From positions 2,742,001-2,806,000 of the forward strand of contig NZ_CP022364.1 in the NCBI RefSeq assembly GCF_003119115.1: DNA of 64,000 bases, read 5' to 3'. The notes beneath the pieces were generated by a model. It saw nothing but the letters and a program-made list of their open reading frames with translations. It was not told the DNA's origin and searched no databases. Shown here piece after piece: positions 8,557 to 17,017 of this stretch (position 1 is the first letter of the stretch; every line of letters begins with the position of its first letter). The position numbers and the translations under genes are program-made. The stretch is from Azospirillum sp. TSH58 (GTDB taxonomy: Bacteria; Pseudomonadota; Alphaproteobacteria; Azospirillales; Azospirillaceae).

Positions 8557-8955
8557 ATGGAATCCCTGAAATTGCCCGCGACGGGCCGGACGCCCGAAGT
8601 CGATTTCGACTTCGCCCAGGGCGTGCTCCGCCTCAGCGGCGAGTCCTATCCCGACGACGTCGCGACCTTCTTCGGCCCGATCTTCGGCGCGCTCCGCGCC
8701 TTCCTCGCCGAGGCGGGCGGCCACCCGATCCGCTTCGACATGGAACTGCTGTATTTCAACAGCTCCAGCGCCAAGGCCCTGATGAACATCTTCCAGATGC
8801 TGGAGACGGCGGCCGGCAACGGGCGCAGCATCTCCGTCACCTGGTGCTACGAGGAAAACGACGATTCGATGCAGGAGCTGGGCGAGGATTTCGCCGAGGA
8901 CCTGCACCACGTCGCCTTCACCCTGAAACAGATTCCCGCAGACGGGGCGCCATGA
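8557..8955 (+). CDS. siaC: SiaC family regulatory phosphoprotein (DUF1987)
   Basis: A 132-residue DUF1987 protein, the phospho-switch partner of SiaB. The N-terminus LKLPATGRTPEVDFDFAQG followed by LRLSGESYPDD and the core ELLYFNSSSAKALMNIFQML match the family. In Pseudomonas SiaC the phosphorylated residue is a threonine in this core; here the equivalent stretch has serines 69-71. The ATG at 8557 is chosen because it aligns with the family N-terminus; a GTG at 8539 would add six residues. The last codon overlaps the next gene (ATGA), which couples it to a histidine kinase rather than to a diguanylate cyclase. Confidence 0.88.
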   Translation: MESLKLPATGRTPEVDFDFAQGVLRLSGESYPDDVATFFGPIFGALRAFLAEAGGHPIRFDMELLYFNSSSAKALMNIFQMLETAAGNGRSISVTWCYEENDDSMQELGEDFAEDLHHVAFTLKQIPADGAP

Positions 8956-10001
8956 CCTTCAACCTCTTCGCCGCTGAGGAGCAGGCCATCGAGCAGGCCC
9001 GCCTTCTGGGGGAGAGGCTGGGCGCCGCCGCGCCCGAACTGCGCGCCGACTTCGAGGCGCTGGTCGAGGCGTTCCAGCGCAGCACGCGCGAGCAGCGCCG
9101 GCTGGTCCGGGTCAGCGACCGGCTGCAGGCGCAGCTCGGTTCGGCCAACCAGGAGCTGGAGCGCCGCCGGCAGGAGGCGGAGACCGCGCTGGCCGACCTG
9201 CGCGAGGCGCAGGAGGCGATGGTCCGGGCCGAGAAGCTGGCCTCCCTGGGCGCCCTGGTGGCCGGGGTGGCGCATGAGATCAACACCCCGGTGGGCATCG
9301 CCGTGTCCTGCGCGTCGCATCTGTCCGACGCCACCGCCGGGCTGCGCCGGCGCGCCCAGTCCGGCGAGCTGAGCAAGGCGGACTTCTCCCGCTATCTGGC
9401 CACGGCCACGGACACCACGGCGCTGATCCTGACCAATTGCGAGCGGGCGGCCAAGCTGATCGCCAGCTTCAAGCAGGTGGCGGTGGACCGCGCCAGCGCC
9501 GAGCGGCGGGCGGTGAATCTCAACCGCTACATCCAGGAGACGCTGGTCAGCCTGGAACCGAAGCTCCGCCAGGGCCGGCACAGCATCTCCGTCTCCTGCC
9601 CGGACGGGCTGGTGGTGGACAGCTATCCGGGCGCGCTGTCGCAGATCCTGACCAACCTCGTGATGAATTCGGTCACCCACGCCTTCGTCGACGCGCAGGG
9701 CGCGGAGGGGCAGGGCGGCGTCCTGTCGGTCACGGTGCAGGAGCCGGAGCCCGGCACCGTGCGGCTGGTCTACACCGACGATGGCCGGGGCATTCCGGCG
9801 GACCATCTGCCCCGCATCTTCGACCCCTTCTTCACCACCCGGCGCGGCGAGGGCGGCAGCGGACTCGGCCTGCACATCGTGCACAATCTGGCGGTCGGGG
9901 CGCTGAAGGGGACGATTTCGGTGGACAGCGCGCCGGGGCAGGGAACGCGCTTCGTCCTGACCTTTCCGACGAGCACCCCTCCGGACGACGCCTCCCCCTG
10001 A
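8952..10001 (+). CDS. Soluble sensor histidine kinase coupled to siaBC
   Basis: A 349-residue histidine kinase without membrane helices. Residues 1-95 are helical with heptads (LQAQLGSANQELERRRQEAE), followed by a dimerisation/phosphotransfer helix with the acceptor His in VAGVAHEINTPVGIA and a HATPase_c domain carrying TNLVMNSVTHAF, DDGRGIP, FDPFFTTRR and GSGLGLHIV. This His-box type is that of the HisKA/NtrB-like kinases. It starts inside the siaC stop codon (ATGA), so translation is coupled. It occupies the place where siaD, the output diguanylate cyclase, lies in Pseudomonas. Convergent with the OmpR regulator gene 22 bp downstream. Confidence 0.9.
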   Translation: MTFNLFAAEEQAIEQARLLGERLGAAAPELRADFEALVEAFQRSTREQRRLVRVSDRLQAQLGSANQELERRRQEAETALADLREAQEAMVRAEKLASLGALVAGVAHEINTPVGIAVSCASHLSDATAGLRRRAQSGELSKADFSRYLATATDTTALILTNCERAAKLIASFKQVAVDRASAERRAVNLNRYIQETLVSLEPKLRQGRHSISVSCPDGLVVDSYPGALSQILTNLVMNSVTHAFVDAQGAEGQGGVLSVTVQEPEPGTVRLVYTDDGRGIPADHLPRIFDPFFTTRRGEGGSGLGLHIVHNLAVGALKGTISVDSAPGQGTRFVLTFPTSTPPDDASP

Positions 10002-10023
10002 AGCCTGTCAGAGCACCCGGGTG

Positions 10024-10755
10024 TCAGACCACTCGGACCGGGGCGGAGAACACATAGCCCACGCCGTGGACCGATTTGACCGGGGCGGTTTCGCCGATGG
10101 CGTTTTCCACCTTGTGGCGCAGGCGCCCGACCACCGTGTCGATCGAGCGGTCGTCGGGGTTCCAGCGGCGATTGTAGAGCGCCACCGAGATCTGGTCGCG
10201 GGTCGCCGGCTGGCGGGCCTGCCCGGCCAGCAGCGAGACCAGCTTCATCTCCATGCTCGTCAGGCTCACCCGCACGCCCGCCGGGCTGGTCAGCGCCCAG
10301 GCCGTGGCGTCCAGAATCCAGCTCGCCTCGTCCGTCGCGGGCGGGCCGGAGGACTGCGGGGACAGCGGCGCGGTGGCGCCGTTGCTGGTCTCCAGGCGGC
10401 GGAGCAGGGCCTTGGCCTGGGCTTCCAGCTCACGCATCTCGACGGGCTTCACCAGATAGGCGTCGGCGCCCAGTTCCAGCCCGACCACCCGGTCCACGGT
10501 GGAGCCGCGCGCGGTCACCATGATGATTCCAATGGCGGGATTCTCGCGCAGCCGCGTGGCGATCTTGAATCCGTCCTCGCCCGGCAGATTGACGTCCAGA
10601 ACAACCAAGGACACCGGCCGTGAGGCGATCTGTTCGTCCAGTTCGCGCCCACTCTTCGCTCCGACCGCATCGAAGCCGCAACTGCGCAGGTATTCGATCA
10701 TGTCACGTCGCAGAGACGCCTCGTCCTCGACGACAACGATCGTAACGGCCGCCAT
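10024..10755 (-). CDS. OmpR/PhoB family response regulator
   Basis: A 243-residue response regulator: receiver domain (1-120) with acidic pocket VEDE, phospho-acceptor Asp54 in VVLDVNLPGEDG, Thr in MVTARG and Lys in YLVKPVE; then a Ser/Gly linker and a winged-helix domain (about 145-240) ending in VGRLRHKV and SVHGVGYVF, the recognition-helix and wing signature. It binds DNA as a phosphorylated dimer. No cognate kinase is adjacent on the same strand; the convergent soluble kinase 22 bp away and the DUF3369 kinase are the nearest candidates. Its start faces a 137-bp gap before the phosphatase gene. Confidence 0.93.
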   Translation of the reverse strand: MAAVTIVVVEDEASLRRDMIEYLRSCGFDAVGAKSGRELDEQIASRPVSLVVLDVNLPGEDGFKIATRLRENPAIGIIMVTARGSTVDRVVGLELGADAYLVKPVEMRELEAQAKALLRRLETSNGATAPLSPQSSGPPATDEASWILDATAWALTSPAGVRVSLTSMEMKLVSLLAGQARQPATRDQISVALYNRRWNPDDRSIDTVVGRLRHKVENAIGETAPVKSVHGVGYVFSAPVRVV

Positions 10756-10892
10756 CCCCTCTGCTCCCCCGTTACCGGTGCTTATTGTTCATAGGGCCGG
10801 CGCGGAAACTATATGAATTCGAATGGTAGGTCGAGCGACTTCGGCCCGCGACGGCCCCCTGCTGCACTATCACGCAATCCTCGCACGGGTAG

Positions 10893-12467
10893 TTACGCGA
10901 TTTCCCACAGTGTGTTCCGCGTCGGGGCCGCCGGGTCGCCGGCCAGCCGGACGCGGAAGCCGATCATGGTGATGTCGTCGCGCTGCGGGCGGTCGCCCTG
11001 GAAGCCGGACAGGCTGGCCTCGATGCGCTCCTTCTGCCGGTCGAGCGGCAGGGCGCTGCACTCCTCGACCACGCCGTGCAGCCGGCGCTTGCCGAAGCTT
11101 CGCCCCCGTTCCCCGCCGCACTGGTCGGTCAGCCCGTCGGTGCAGATGTAGAAGGTCTGGTCGGGCAGCAGGTCCAGGCTGTGGTTCGTGAAGGCCGGGG
11201 TGGGGCCGGACGCGCGGTAGCCCAGGCTGCGGCGTTCGGCGCGGATCTCGGTCAACCCGTCCGGCCCGGCGATGGCCAGGGGCAGGCGGGCGCCGGCATA
11301 GACGAGCCGCCGCCGCGCCGGCTGGACATAGCACAGCGCCAGATCCAGCCCGTTGTCGAAACCGCCCTCCCAGCTCGCCGCGTCGCCGTCCTGGTGCAGA
11401 GCCGCCCGCACCTTGCCGTCCACCATGGCGAGCAGCGACGCGGGATCGGCGGCGCCCATGCCGTCCACCACGTTGTTCAGCACCGCGCTGGCCGTCATGG
11501 TCATGAAGGCGCCGGGCACGCCGTGGCCCGTGCAGTCGGCGACACCGATCAGGAAGCCGTCCTCGACCTCGCGGTAATAGTAGAAGTCGCCGCTGACCAC
11601 GTCGCGCGGCCGCCACAGGACGAAATGCTGGGCCAACCCGCCCTCCAGCACCTCCGGTTTCGGCAGGATCGAGGACTGGATCAGCTGGGCGTAATTGATG
11701 CTGTCCATGATGCGGCGGTTGATGTCGGCCAGCGCCTCCGTCCGCTCCTGGACGCGGGATTCCAGGGTCTGGGTGTAGTCCTGGACCGTCTCGGCCATGC
11801 GGTTGAAGGTCTTGGTCAGGACGCCGATCTCGTCCTGCCGCTCGGTGGCGAGGCGGGCGCTGTAATCGCCGCGGGAGACCGCCTGGGTCGCCTGGGTCAG
11901 GCGCCGCAGCGGGCGGAGCACGACGCGGTTCAGCATGACGCTGATGATGGCGATCGCGGTGACCAGGGACAGCAGGAGCAGCCCGACCACCGGCAGCAGC
12001 GCGTCCAGCGTGTTCCGGTGGATCTCCGCCGTCGAATAGAGCAGGCGCAGCGTTCCCACCTGCCGGGTCACCCCGTCGCGCCCCCGCAGATCGATGACCT
12101 TCTCGACGGTGGTGGAGTCGGCGGCGGTCCTCGGGTCGCCGGACACCGCCATCGGCTCGCTGCGCCCCGGCTCGAAGACGGAGACGGCGAGAATGGCCGG
12201 GTCGCGCTCGCGCAGCGAATCGATGATGTTGCGGACGGCGCGGTCGTCGATTTCCCAGATCGGGTTGGCCAGCGCGTCCGTCTGCATGGCGGCGACCAGC
12301 TGCGCCCGCTTGGTCAGCGCCGAGAACTGCTGATGCTCCACTACGTTGGCCGAAACGGCGACGGCGACCACGCCCACGGCGGCGGCGGTGACCAGGATGA
12401 TGCTGCCGACGCGGGTGATCAGCGAACGGTCGCGCCGTCCGTCGGCGAGGGAACGCAGTTCGGTCAC
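10893..12467 (-). CDS. Membrane SpoIIE/PP2C phosphatase with HAMP domain (SiaA-like)
   Basis: A 524-residue integral membrane phosphatase: TM1 near residue 20 (VGSIILVTAAAVGVVAVAVS), a periplasmic region of about 120 residues, TM2 (LLPVVGLLLLSLVTAIAIIS), HAMP (LRRLTQATQAVSRGDYSARL), a short coiled coil and a C-terminal SpoIIE domain with WRPRDVVSGDFYYY, GVADCTGHGVPGAFM and the final RDDITMIGFRV, which supply the metal-binding aspartates. This architecture is that of SiaA, which dephosphorylates SiaC. I use the GTG at 12467, which overlaps the stop of the binding-protein gene (GTGA); AGGGA lies 8 bases upstream. Co-transcription with that receptor suggests ligand-controlled phosphatase activity (inference). 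Confidence 0.88.
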   Translation of the reverse strand: MTELRSLADGRRDRSLITRVGSIILVTAAAVGVVAVAVSANVVEHQQFSALTKRAQLVAAMQTDALANPIWEIDDRAVRNIIDSLRERDPAILAVSVFEPGRSEPMAVSGDPRTAADSTTVEKVIDLRGRDGVTRQVGTLRLLYSTAEIHRNTLDALLPVVGLLLLSLVTAIAIISVMLNRVVLRPLRRLTQATQAVSRGDYSARLATERQDEIGVLTKTFNRMAETVQDYTQTLESRVQERTEALADINRRIMDSINYAQLIQSSILPKPEVLEGGLAQHFVLWRPRDVVSGDFYYYREVEDGFLIGVADCTGHGVPGAFMTMTASAVLNNVVDGMGAADPASLLAMVDGKVRAALHQDGDAASWEGGFDNGLDLALCYVQPARRRLVYAGARLPLAIAGPDGLTEIRAERRSLGYRASGPTPAFTNHSLDLLPDQTFYICTDGLTDQCGGERGRSFGKRRLHGVVEECSALPLDRQKERIEASLSGFQGDRPQRDDITMIGFRVRLAGDPAAPTRNTLWEIA

Positions 12468-13276
12468 GGGGCGATTCCCTGCCGGGTCCACAGCGCGGAC
12501 AGGGCGCCGCTGCGCTCCAGCCGGTCGAGCGTTCCGTTCACCCAGGCCACGCCGACCGGACCGTCGTGGCGGACCAGGATGGTGTGCTCGTAGATCTGGT
12601 CGGTGCGCTCGGACACCAGGAGCAGCGGCGCCATGTCGGGGTTGGCCTTCAGGAACTGCGCCAGGAACGAGCGCGTGACGATGGCCAGCGCGGCGCGCCC
12701 GGCGGCGACGCTGCGCACGTTGCCCTCATGCGTGACGGTCAGCCGGGTGTTGAAGCGCTTCTCCAGGATCTCCGGATCGGCGGTCATGCCGGCGAAGGCG
12801 TAATGGTAGCCGAGCCTTCCCAGGATCGTCTTGTCGTCCAGCCGGTCGAAGTAGCTCTGGTCCATGCCCGGACCGGACTTGGCGACGAACACCTCCGCGT
12901 CGCGGAGATACACCCGCGAGGCCTCCACGGGGCGCCCCTTCCAGCCCCAGGCGAGGCTTTCGAAGGCGATCATGTCGAAGCGGCCCCGCTCCATGTCCTC
13001 GTAGCGCCGCTGGGGAGAGGTGCGGACCAGCTCGAAACGGAAATCGCTCTGCTCCGCGTTCAGCAGGTCGAGCAGGGCCTGCGTGACGCCGCCGCCGGAT
13101 TCGGTGATATAGGGAGGGAACTCGTAGCCACCGACCTTGACGGTCACCGGAACGGTCGCGGAGTCGGCGGTCTTGGAGTCGGCGGTCGCCGCAAGGCCGG
13201 ACGACGCAAGGCCGCCCGCCGCCCATCCGGCGAGCGCCAAGGCCAGTATCGTCCGGCGGGCAACCGCTTCTGCCAT
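12464..13276 (-). CDS. Periplasmic solute-binding protein (family 3) coupled to the phosphatase
   Basis: A 270-residue exported protein with an N-terminal signal peptide (RRTILALALAGWAAGGLASSG) and a type 2 periplasmic binding fold: GGYEFPPYI, GVTQALLDLLNAE, RYEDMERGRFDMI and VAAGRAALAIVT. No ABC permease or ATPase gene is nearby, so it more likely senses than transports. It is upstream of, and overlaps by four bases, the membrane SpoIIE phosphatase; it could present a ligand to that protein's periplasmic domain, which is inference. The ATG at 13276 is preferred over a GTG eight codons upstream because it directly precedes the signal peptide. Confidence 0.85.
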   Translation of the reverse strand: MAEAVARRTILALALAGWAAGGLASSGLAATADSKTADSATVPVTVKVGGYEFPPYITESGGGVTQALLDLLNAEQSDFRFELVRTSPQRRYEDMERGRFDMIAFESLAWGWKGRPVEASRVYLRDAEVFVAKSGPGMDQSYFDRLDDKTILGRLGYHYAFAGMTADPEILEKRFNTRLTVTHEGNVRSVAAGRAALAIVTRSFLAQFLKANPDMAPLLLVSERTDQIYEHTILVRHDGPVGVAWVNGTLDRLERSGALSALWTRQGIAP

Positions 13277-13387
13277 CCTCAGCCCCGATGCTGATCGCAC
13301 GGCTGTGCGAAAAATCTACGGCATTTTACCAATGTATGCGCGTATGCAGCAATGTTTGTCGTTGAATGTGAACGAGAAATTTCGCGG

Positions 13388-15178
13388 TCAGGCCGCTTCC
13401 GTTTCCCGTTCTTCCTCCGCCAGCGCGCCGATCTCCTCGCCGCTCAGCGTCTCGCGCTCCAGCAGGGCGGCGGTGATCCGCTCCAGGGCGGCGCGGTCGG
13501 CGGCCAGGATGCGGCGGGCGCGCTCCATCCCCTCGTCGGTGATGCGCCGGACCTCCTCGTCGATACGCCAGGCGGTGCGTTCCGAGCGCACGACGGCGGG
13601 GTCGTTGCCGGCGTGGGCGACATAGCCGATGGCGTCGCTCATCCCCCAGGCGGTGACCATGCGGCGGGCGAGGTCGGTGGCGGCGCGGAAATCGGCCTCC
13701 GCCCCGGTGGTGACGGCGTCCGGGCCGAAGACCAGATCCTCGGCCGCCCGTCCGGCCATGGCGACGGCGATGTCGGCCAGCAGCTTGGCGCGCGACACCG
13801 ACACGCGGTCGCCCTCCGGCAGCCGCACGACCATGCCCAGCGCGCGGCCGCGCGGGATGATCGTGGCCTTGTGGATGGGGTCGGCCTCCGGGCAGCGGAT
13901 GGAGACCAGGGCGTGACCGGCCTCGTGATAGGCGGTCAGGCGCCGCTCGTGGCTGGAGAGGGCGAGGCTGCGCCGCTCGTTGCCCATCAGGACGCGGTCC
14001 TTCGCCGCCTCGAAATCGGCCATGCCGACGATGACGCGCCCGTTGCGCGCGGCGGACAGGGCGGCCTCGTTGGTCAGGTTGGCCAGCTCGGCGCCCGAGA
14101 AGCCGGGCGTGCCCCGCGCCACCGTGCGGACGCAGACGTCGGGGGCGAGGTGCAGCCGGCCGGTGTGGACGCCCAGGATGGCCTCGCGCCCGGCCACGTC
14201 GGGCAGCGCGACATGGATGTGGCGGTCGAAGCGGCCCGGCCGGGTCACGGCGGGGTCCAGCATCTCCGCGCGGTTGGTCGCGGCGATCACCACCACCTCG
14301 CCGCCGCCCCCGCTGCCGTTGACGATGCCGTCCATCTCGACCAGGAGTTGGTTCAGGGTCTGCTCCCGCTCCGAATGGGAATTGGATTCGCCGCGCTTGC
14401 CGGCCAGGGCGTCGACCTCGTCGATGAACAGCAGGCAGGGGGCGGCGGCCCGCGCCGTCTTGAAGACGCTGCGCACCCGCGCCGCGCCCAGCCCGACGAA
14501 CATTTCCACGAAATCGGAGCCGGAGACGGTGAAGAAGGGCACCCCGGCCTCGCCCGCCGCGGCCTTCGCCAGCATCGTCTTGCCGGTGCCCGGCGGGCCG
14601 ACCAGCAGGATGCCCTTGGGCACGCGGGCGCCGGCCATGGCGAAGCGGCGCGGGTCGCGCAGGAACTCGACGGTCTCGCGAAGCTCGTCCTTCGCCTCGT
14701 CCACCCCGGCGACGTCGGCGAAGACGGTGCCGGTGTCGCGCGGGCGGACGCGGGTGGCGCGGTTGCCGCCGAGGAACTGCCCGCCGCTGAGCAGCAGCGC
14801 ACCGATCAGCAGGCCGATCACCAGGAAGGGCGCCAGCTTCTCCAGGACGGAGACGGTGCCGGAAACCAGCCCGCCGGCCTCCTCCTCGAAGGCGATGGCG
14901 ATCTTCCGCCCGCGCAGCTCCTTCAGCAGGTCGTCGGTGACCGGAACGATGGCGCGCAGCCGCTGGCCGTCCGGCGTGACGGCGTGCGCGCCGTCGCCGC
15001 GGAAGGTGACCGAGGCGATGTCCCCCCGTTCCGCCGCCGCCACCAAGTCGCTGTAGGTCGCGATCTCCTCGGCGCCGTCGCGCGCGTAGTCGGTCCAGGC
15101 CGCGAAGGCGAACCAGCCAAGCAGAAGCGCAGCAACAACGGCGAGGGCGGTCAGGTACTTTTTCGGGATCGGCGGCAT
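13388..15178 (-). CDS. ftsH: ATP-dependent zinc metalloprotease FtsH (paralogue)
   Basis: A 596-residue membrane AAA+ protease. TM1 spans 8-28, TM2 114-131 with a short periplasmic domain between. The AAA domain has Walker A GPPGTGKT (194-201), Walker B LLFIDE (249-254) and the arginine-finger region (RPGRFDR). The peptidase zinc site HEAGH is at 418-422, with the third ligand Asp in GAEADFRAATDLARR. FtsH degrades unassembled membrane proteins and regulators such as sigma-32. The gene is not next to tilS/hflKC, and the N-terminal sequence is diverged, so it is probably a second copy; the housekeeping ftsH would be elsewhere. A DnaJ-family gene lies upstream on the same strand. Confidence 0.93.
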   Translation of the reverse strand: MPPIPKKYLTALAVVAALLLGWFAFAAWTDYARDGAEEIATYSDLVAAAERGDIASVTFRGDGAHAVTPDGQRLRAIVPVTDDLLKELRGRKIAIAFEEEAGGLVSGTVSVLEKLAPFLVIGLLIGALLLSGGQFLGGNRATRVRPRDTGTVFADVAGVDEAKDELRETVEFLRDPRRFAMAGARVPKGILLVGPPGTGKTMLAKAAAGEAGVPFFTVSGSDFVEMFVGLGAARVRSVFKTARAAAPCLLFIDEVDALAGKRGESNSHSEREQTLNQLLVEMDGIVNGSGGGGEVVVIAATNRAEMLDPAVTRPGRFDRHIHVALPDVAGREAILGVHTGRLHLAPDVCVRTVARGTPGFSGAELANLTNEAALSAARNGRVIVGMADFEAAKDRVLMGNERRSLALSSHERRLTAYHEAGHALVSIRCPEADPIHKATIIPRGRALGMVVRLPEGDRVSVSRAKLLADIAVAMAGRAAEDLVFGPDAVTTGAEADFRAATDLARRMVTAWGMSDAIGYVAHAGNDPAVVRSERTAWRIDEEVRRITDEGMERARRILAADRAALERITAALLERETLSGEEIGALAEEERETEAA

Positions 15179-15313
15179 GGCGTCCTACGAAAGCAGCGAA
15201 AACCGTTTCCGGCACATCACCGCCATTGATGAAGGCGCCACCGCCCCGCATCAACCGCATTCGGTCCAGGACTTTTCTTTGACATACAAGTGACGAGAGG
15301 GTTAACGGTCTGT

Positions 15314-15360
15314 TTGCCCCCTCCCTAACCCTCCCCCGCTTCGCAGGGGAGGGGACCGAT
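15314..15360. repeat. C/G-rich dispersed intergenic repeat, copy 1
   Basis: A short copy of the recurring module in which TTGCCCCCTCCCTAACCC precedes CTCCCCCGCTTCGCAGGGGAG. The CCCC(G)CTTCGCAGGGG core folds into a hairpin. It ends a few bases from the stop of the DnaJ-family gene and may act in termination. Confidence 0.7.
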
Positions 15361-15366
15361 GTGGAT

Positions 15367-16332
15367 TCACTCCAGGCCGGCCTTCTTGCGCACGTCGTAG
15401 CTGCGCGTCCTCGACCATTCCTCCATGAACTTGACCAGCTCCGCGTCGGGCGGGTCGGGGAGGACGACCTTCAGCTTCACATACTGGTCGCCGGCCTGCT
15501 TGGTGGCCTGGTTCATCACGCCCTTGCCGCGCAGCCGCAGGGTGGAGCCCGTGTTGGCCCCCGGCGGGATCTTCAGCGCGACCGGGCCGCTGATGGTCGG
15601 CACGCGGATGGTGGCGCCGAGAACCGCCTCGTTCAGGGTGATCGGCACCTCGACATGGATGTCGGAGCCCTGGCGGGTGAAGAAGGGGTGCGCCTCGACA
15701 TGGACCTCGACGATGGCGTCGCCGGCCCCGAAGCCGCCGGCGCCCGGCAGCCCCTGGCCCTTCAGCCGCAGCTTGGCCTGATCCTCCGTCCCCGGCGGAA
15801 CGGTGACGTCGATGCTCTTGCCGTTGGACAGGCTGATGCGCCGCTTTGTGCCCTGCGCCGCCTCGACGAAGGGCACGGAGACCGAATAATTGATGTCGCT
15901 GCCGCGCGACCGCGAACCGCCGCCGGCAGCCCCGCCCGCGCCGCCGCCGCCCGGGCCGCCGCGCTTGCGCCCGCCGCCGAACAGGTCGGAGAACCAGTCC
16001 TCGCCGCCGAAGAAGGAATCGTCGCCGGCGCCGGCGCCGCCGGCACCGCTGTAGGCGCGGCTGCGCCCGGCGTTGGCGCGGGAGCGGCCGCCGAAGCCGT
16101 GGTGCCGCTCCTGGCCGGAGGCGTCGATCTCGCCGCGGTCGAAGCGGGCGCGCTTGTCGGAATCGGACAGCAGCGTGTAGGCCGCCGAGATTTCCTTGAA
16201 GCGCTCCTCGTTCGCGGCGTTGCCGGGCTTCAGGTCGGGGTGGAACTCCTTGGCGAGCTTGCGGTACGCCTTCTTGATGTCGTCGGCGCTCGCGGAGCGG
16301 GTGAGGCCGAGGATTTGATAAGGGTCACGCAT
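15367..16332 (-). CDS. DnaJ C-terminal domain-containing co-chaperone (CbpA-like)
   Basis: A 321-residue J-domain protein. The J domain (1-70) has the HPD triad in KEFHPDLKPG, which stimulates Hsp70 ATPase. A Gly/Arg/Ser-rich linker (about 75-155) with FFGGEDWFSDLFGGG follows, then the DnaJ C-terminal substrate-binding beta domains without the cysteine-rich zinc region. It is therefore a type II/CbpA-like Hsp40, not canonical DnaJ. The ATG at 16332 is chosen because it directly precedes DPYQILGL; an in-frame GTG three codons earlier is possible. It lies 48 bp after the 17-kDa lipoprotein gene and upstream of ftsH on the same strand. Confidence 0.9.
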   Translation of the reverse strand: MRDPYQILGLTRSASADDIKKAYRKLAKEFHPDLKPGNAANEERFKEISAAYTLLSDSDKRARFDRGEIDASGQERHHGFGGRSRANAGRSRAYSGAGGAGAGDDSFFGGEDWFSDLFGGGRKRGGPGGGGAGGAAGGGSRSRGSDINYSVSVPFVEAAQGTKRRISLSNGKSIDVTVPPGTEDQAKLRLKGQGLPGAGGFGAGDAIVEVHVEAHPFFTRQGSDIHVEVPITLNEAVLGATIRVPTISGPVALKIPPGANTGSTLRLRGKGVMNQATKQAGDQYVKLKVVLPDPPDAELVKFMEEWSRTRSYDVRKKAGLE

Positions 16333-16380
16333 GCGTTCCACGGACAGAGTTATTCCACCCCGAAGCCCGGGGATGAGGCG

Positions 16381-16836
16381 TTACGAATTGGCGACAATCT
16401 TCCACGTACCGTCGGCCTGTTTGCAAGCGGTTCCGTAGGCCAATTCGGTCTGGCTCTTTGTGGTTACCGTTTGGTGGAACTCCCGGCAGTACTGGCCGGC
16501 GTTGTTGTAGCCTTCGCGCGTCGTGGTCAGCGAGCCGTAATGGCCAGTCGCCGGGTTGGTCCAGCCCACCTTGTCGCCGACCGGGGCGGCATAGGCGCGC
16601 TTGGCCGCGGTCTCGGCGGCGGCGGCGTCCGACGGCTGGATCGCCGCGCCGCCGATGAAGGCGCCGAGCAGCGGGCCGGTGCCCGAGGACGCGACCTTGC
16701 CCGACGCGTTGCCATAGGTCGACGAAATCCGGCCGCCGACGGTTTCCGCGTTCTTGGTGGCTTCCTGCGAGGTGCTGACGCAACCCGCAAGCAGGGCGAT
16801 CGCCATCGCCGCCGGGACGAGCTTCTTCACGAACAT
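16381..16836 (-). CDS. 17-kDa surface antigen-like lipoprotein
   Basis: A 151-residue outer-membrane lipoprotein candidate. The signal peptide ends in a lipobox (IALLAGCVS), with the lipidated Cys at about residue 19. A glycine-zipper-like GTGPLLGAFIGGAAIQ segment follows, and the C-terminal half has GYNNAGQYCREFHQTV and AYGTACKQADGTWKIV, the pattern of the Rickettsia 17-kDa antigen family. The role of the family is structural and not well defined. ATG at 16836 is chosen for the compact signal peptide. Divergent from pdxH, with an AT-richer 180-bp region between them. Confidence 0.8.
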   Translation of the reverse strand: MFVKKLVPAAMAIALLAGCVSTSQEATKNAETVGGRISSTYGNASGKVASSGTGPLLGAFIGGAAIQPSDAAAAETAAKRAYAAPVGDKVGWTNPATGHYGSLTTTREGYNNAGQYCREFHQTVTTKSQTELAYGTACKQADGTWKIVANS

Positions 16837-16920
16837 CGATGCTGCCTCGAAAGGTTGGGAGCCGGCATGCCTTGCTTCTGGCGCACCGGTGGACACTCAT
16901 ATATGCGAGGCTATCCTATC

Positions 16921-16948
16921 TGTGAATTGGGCATATTTGTGAACTGGG
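16921..16948. repeat. Direct repeat in the lipoprotein/pdxH intergenic region
   Basis: TGTGAATTGGG (16921-16931) and TGTGAACTGGG (16938-16948) match at 10 of 11 bases with a 17-base period. Placed between two divergent genes, the pair could be a regulator site; no regulator is assigned. Confidence 0.4.
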
Positions 16949-17017
16949 AAGACGCCGGAAACGGCGCCGAAACTTGACGTTGAAACTTTGGGCCTACGGC
17001 CGCGCGAAGAGGGGACA

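Noticed and set aside
10024..10755. Calling the OmpR regulator the confirmed partner of the siaBC kinase
   Set aside because: The genes are convergent, not co-transcribed; pairing cannot be deduced from position alone.
13352..15229. Long plus-strand frame opposite ftsH
   Set aside because: ftsH has every catalytic motif; the antisense frame is a codon-bias shadow.
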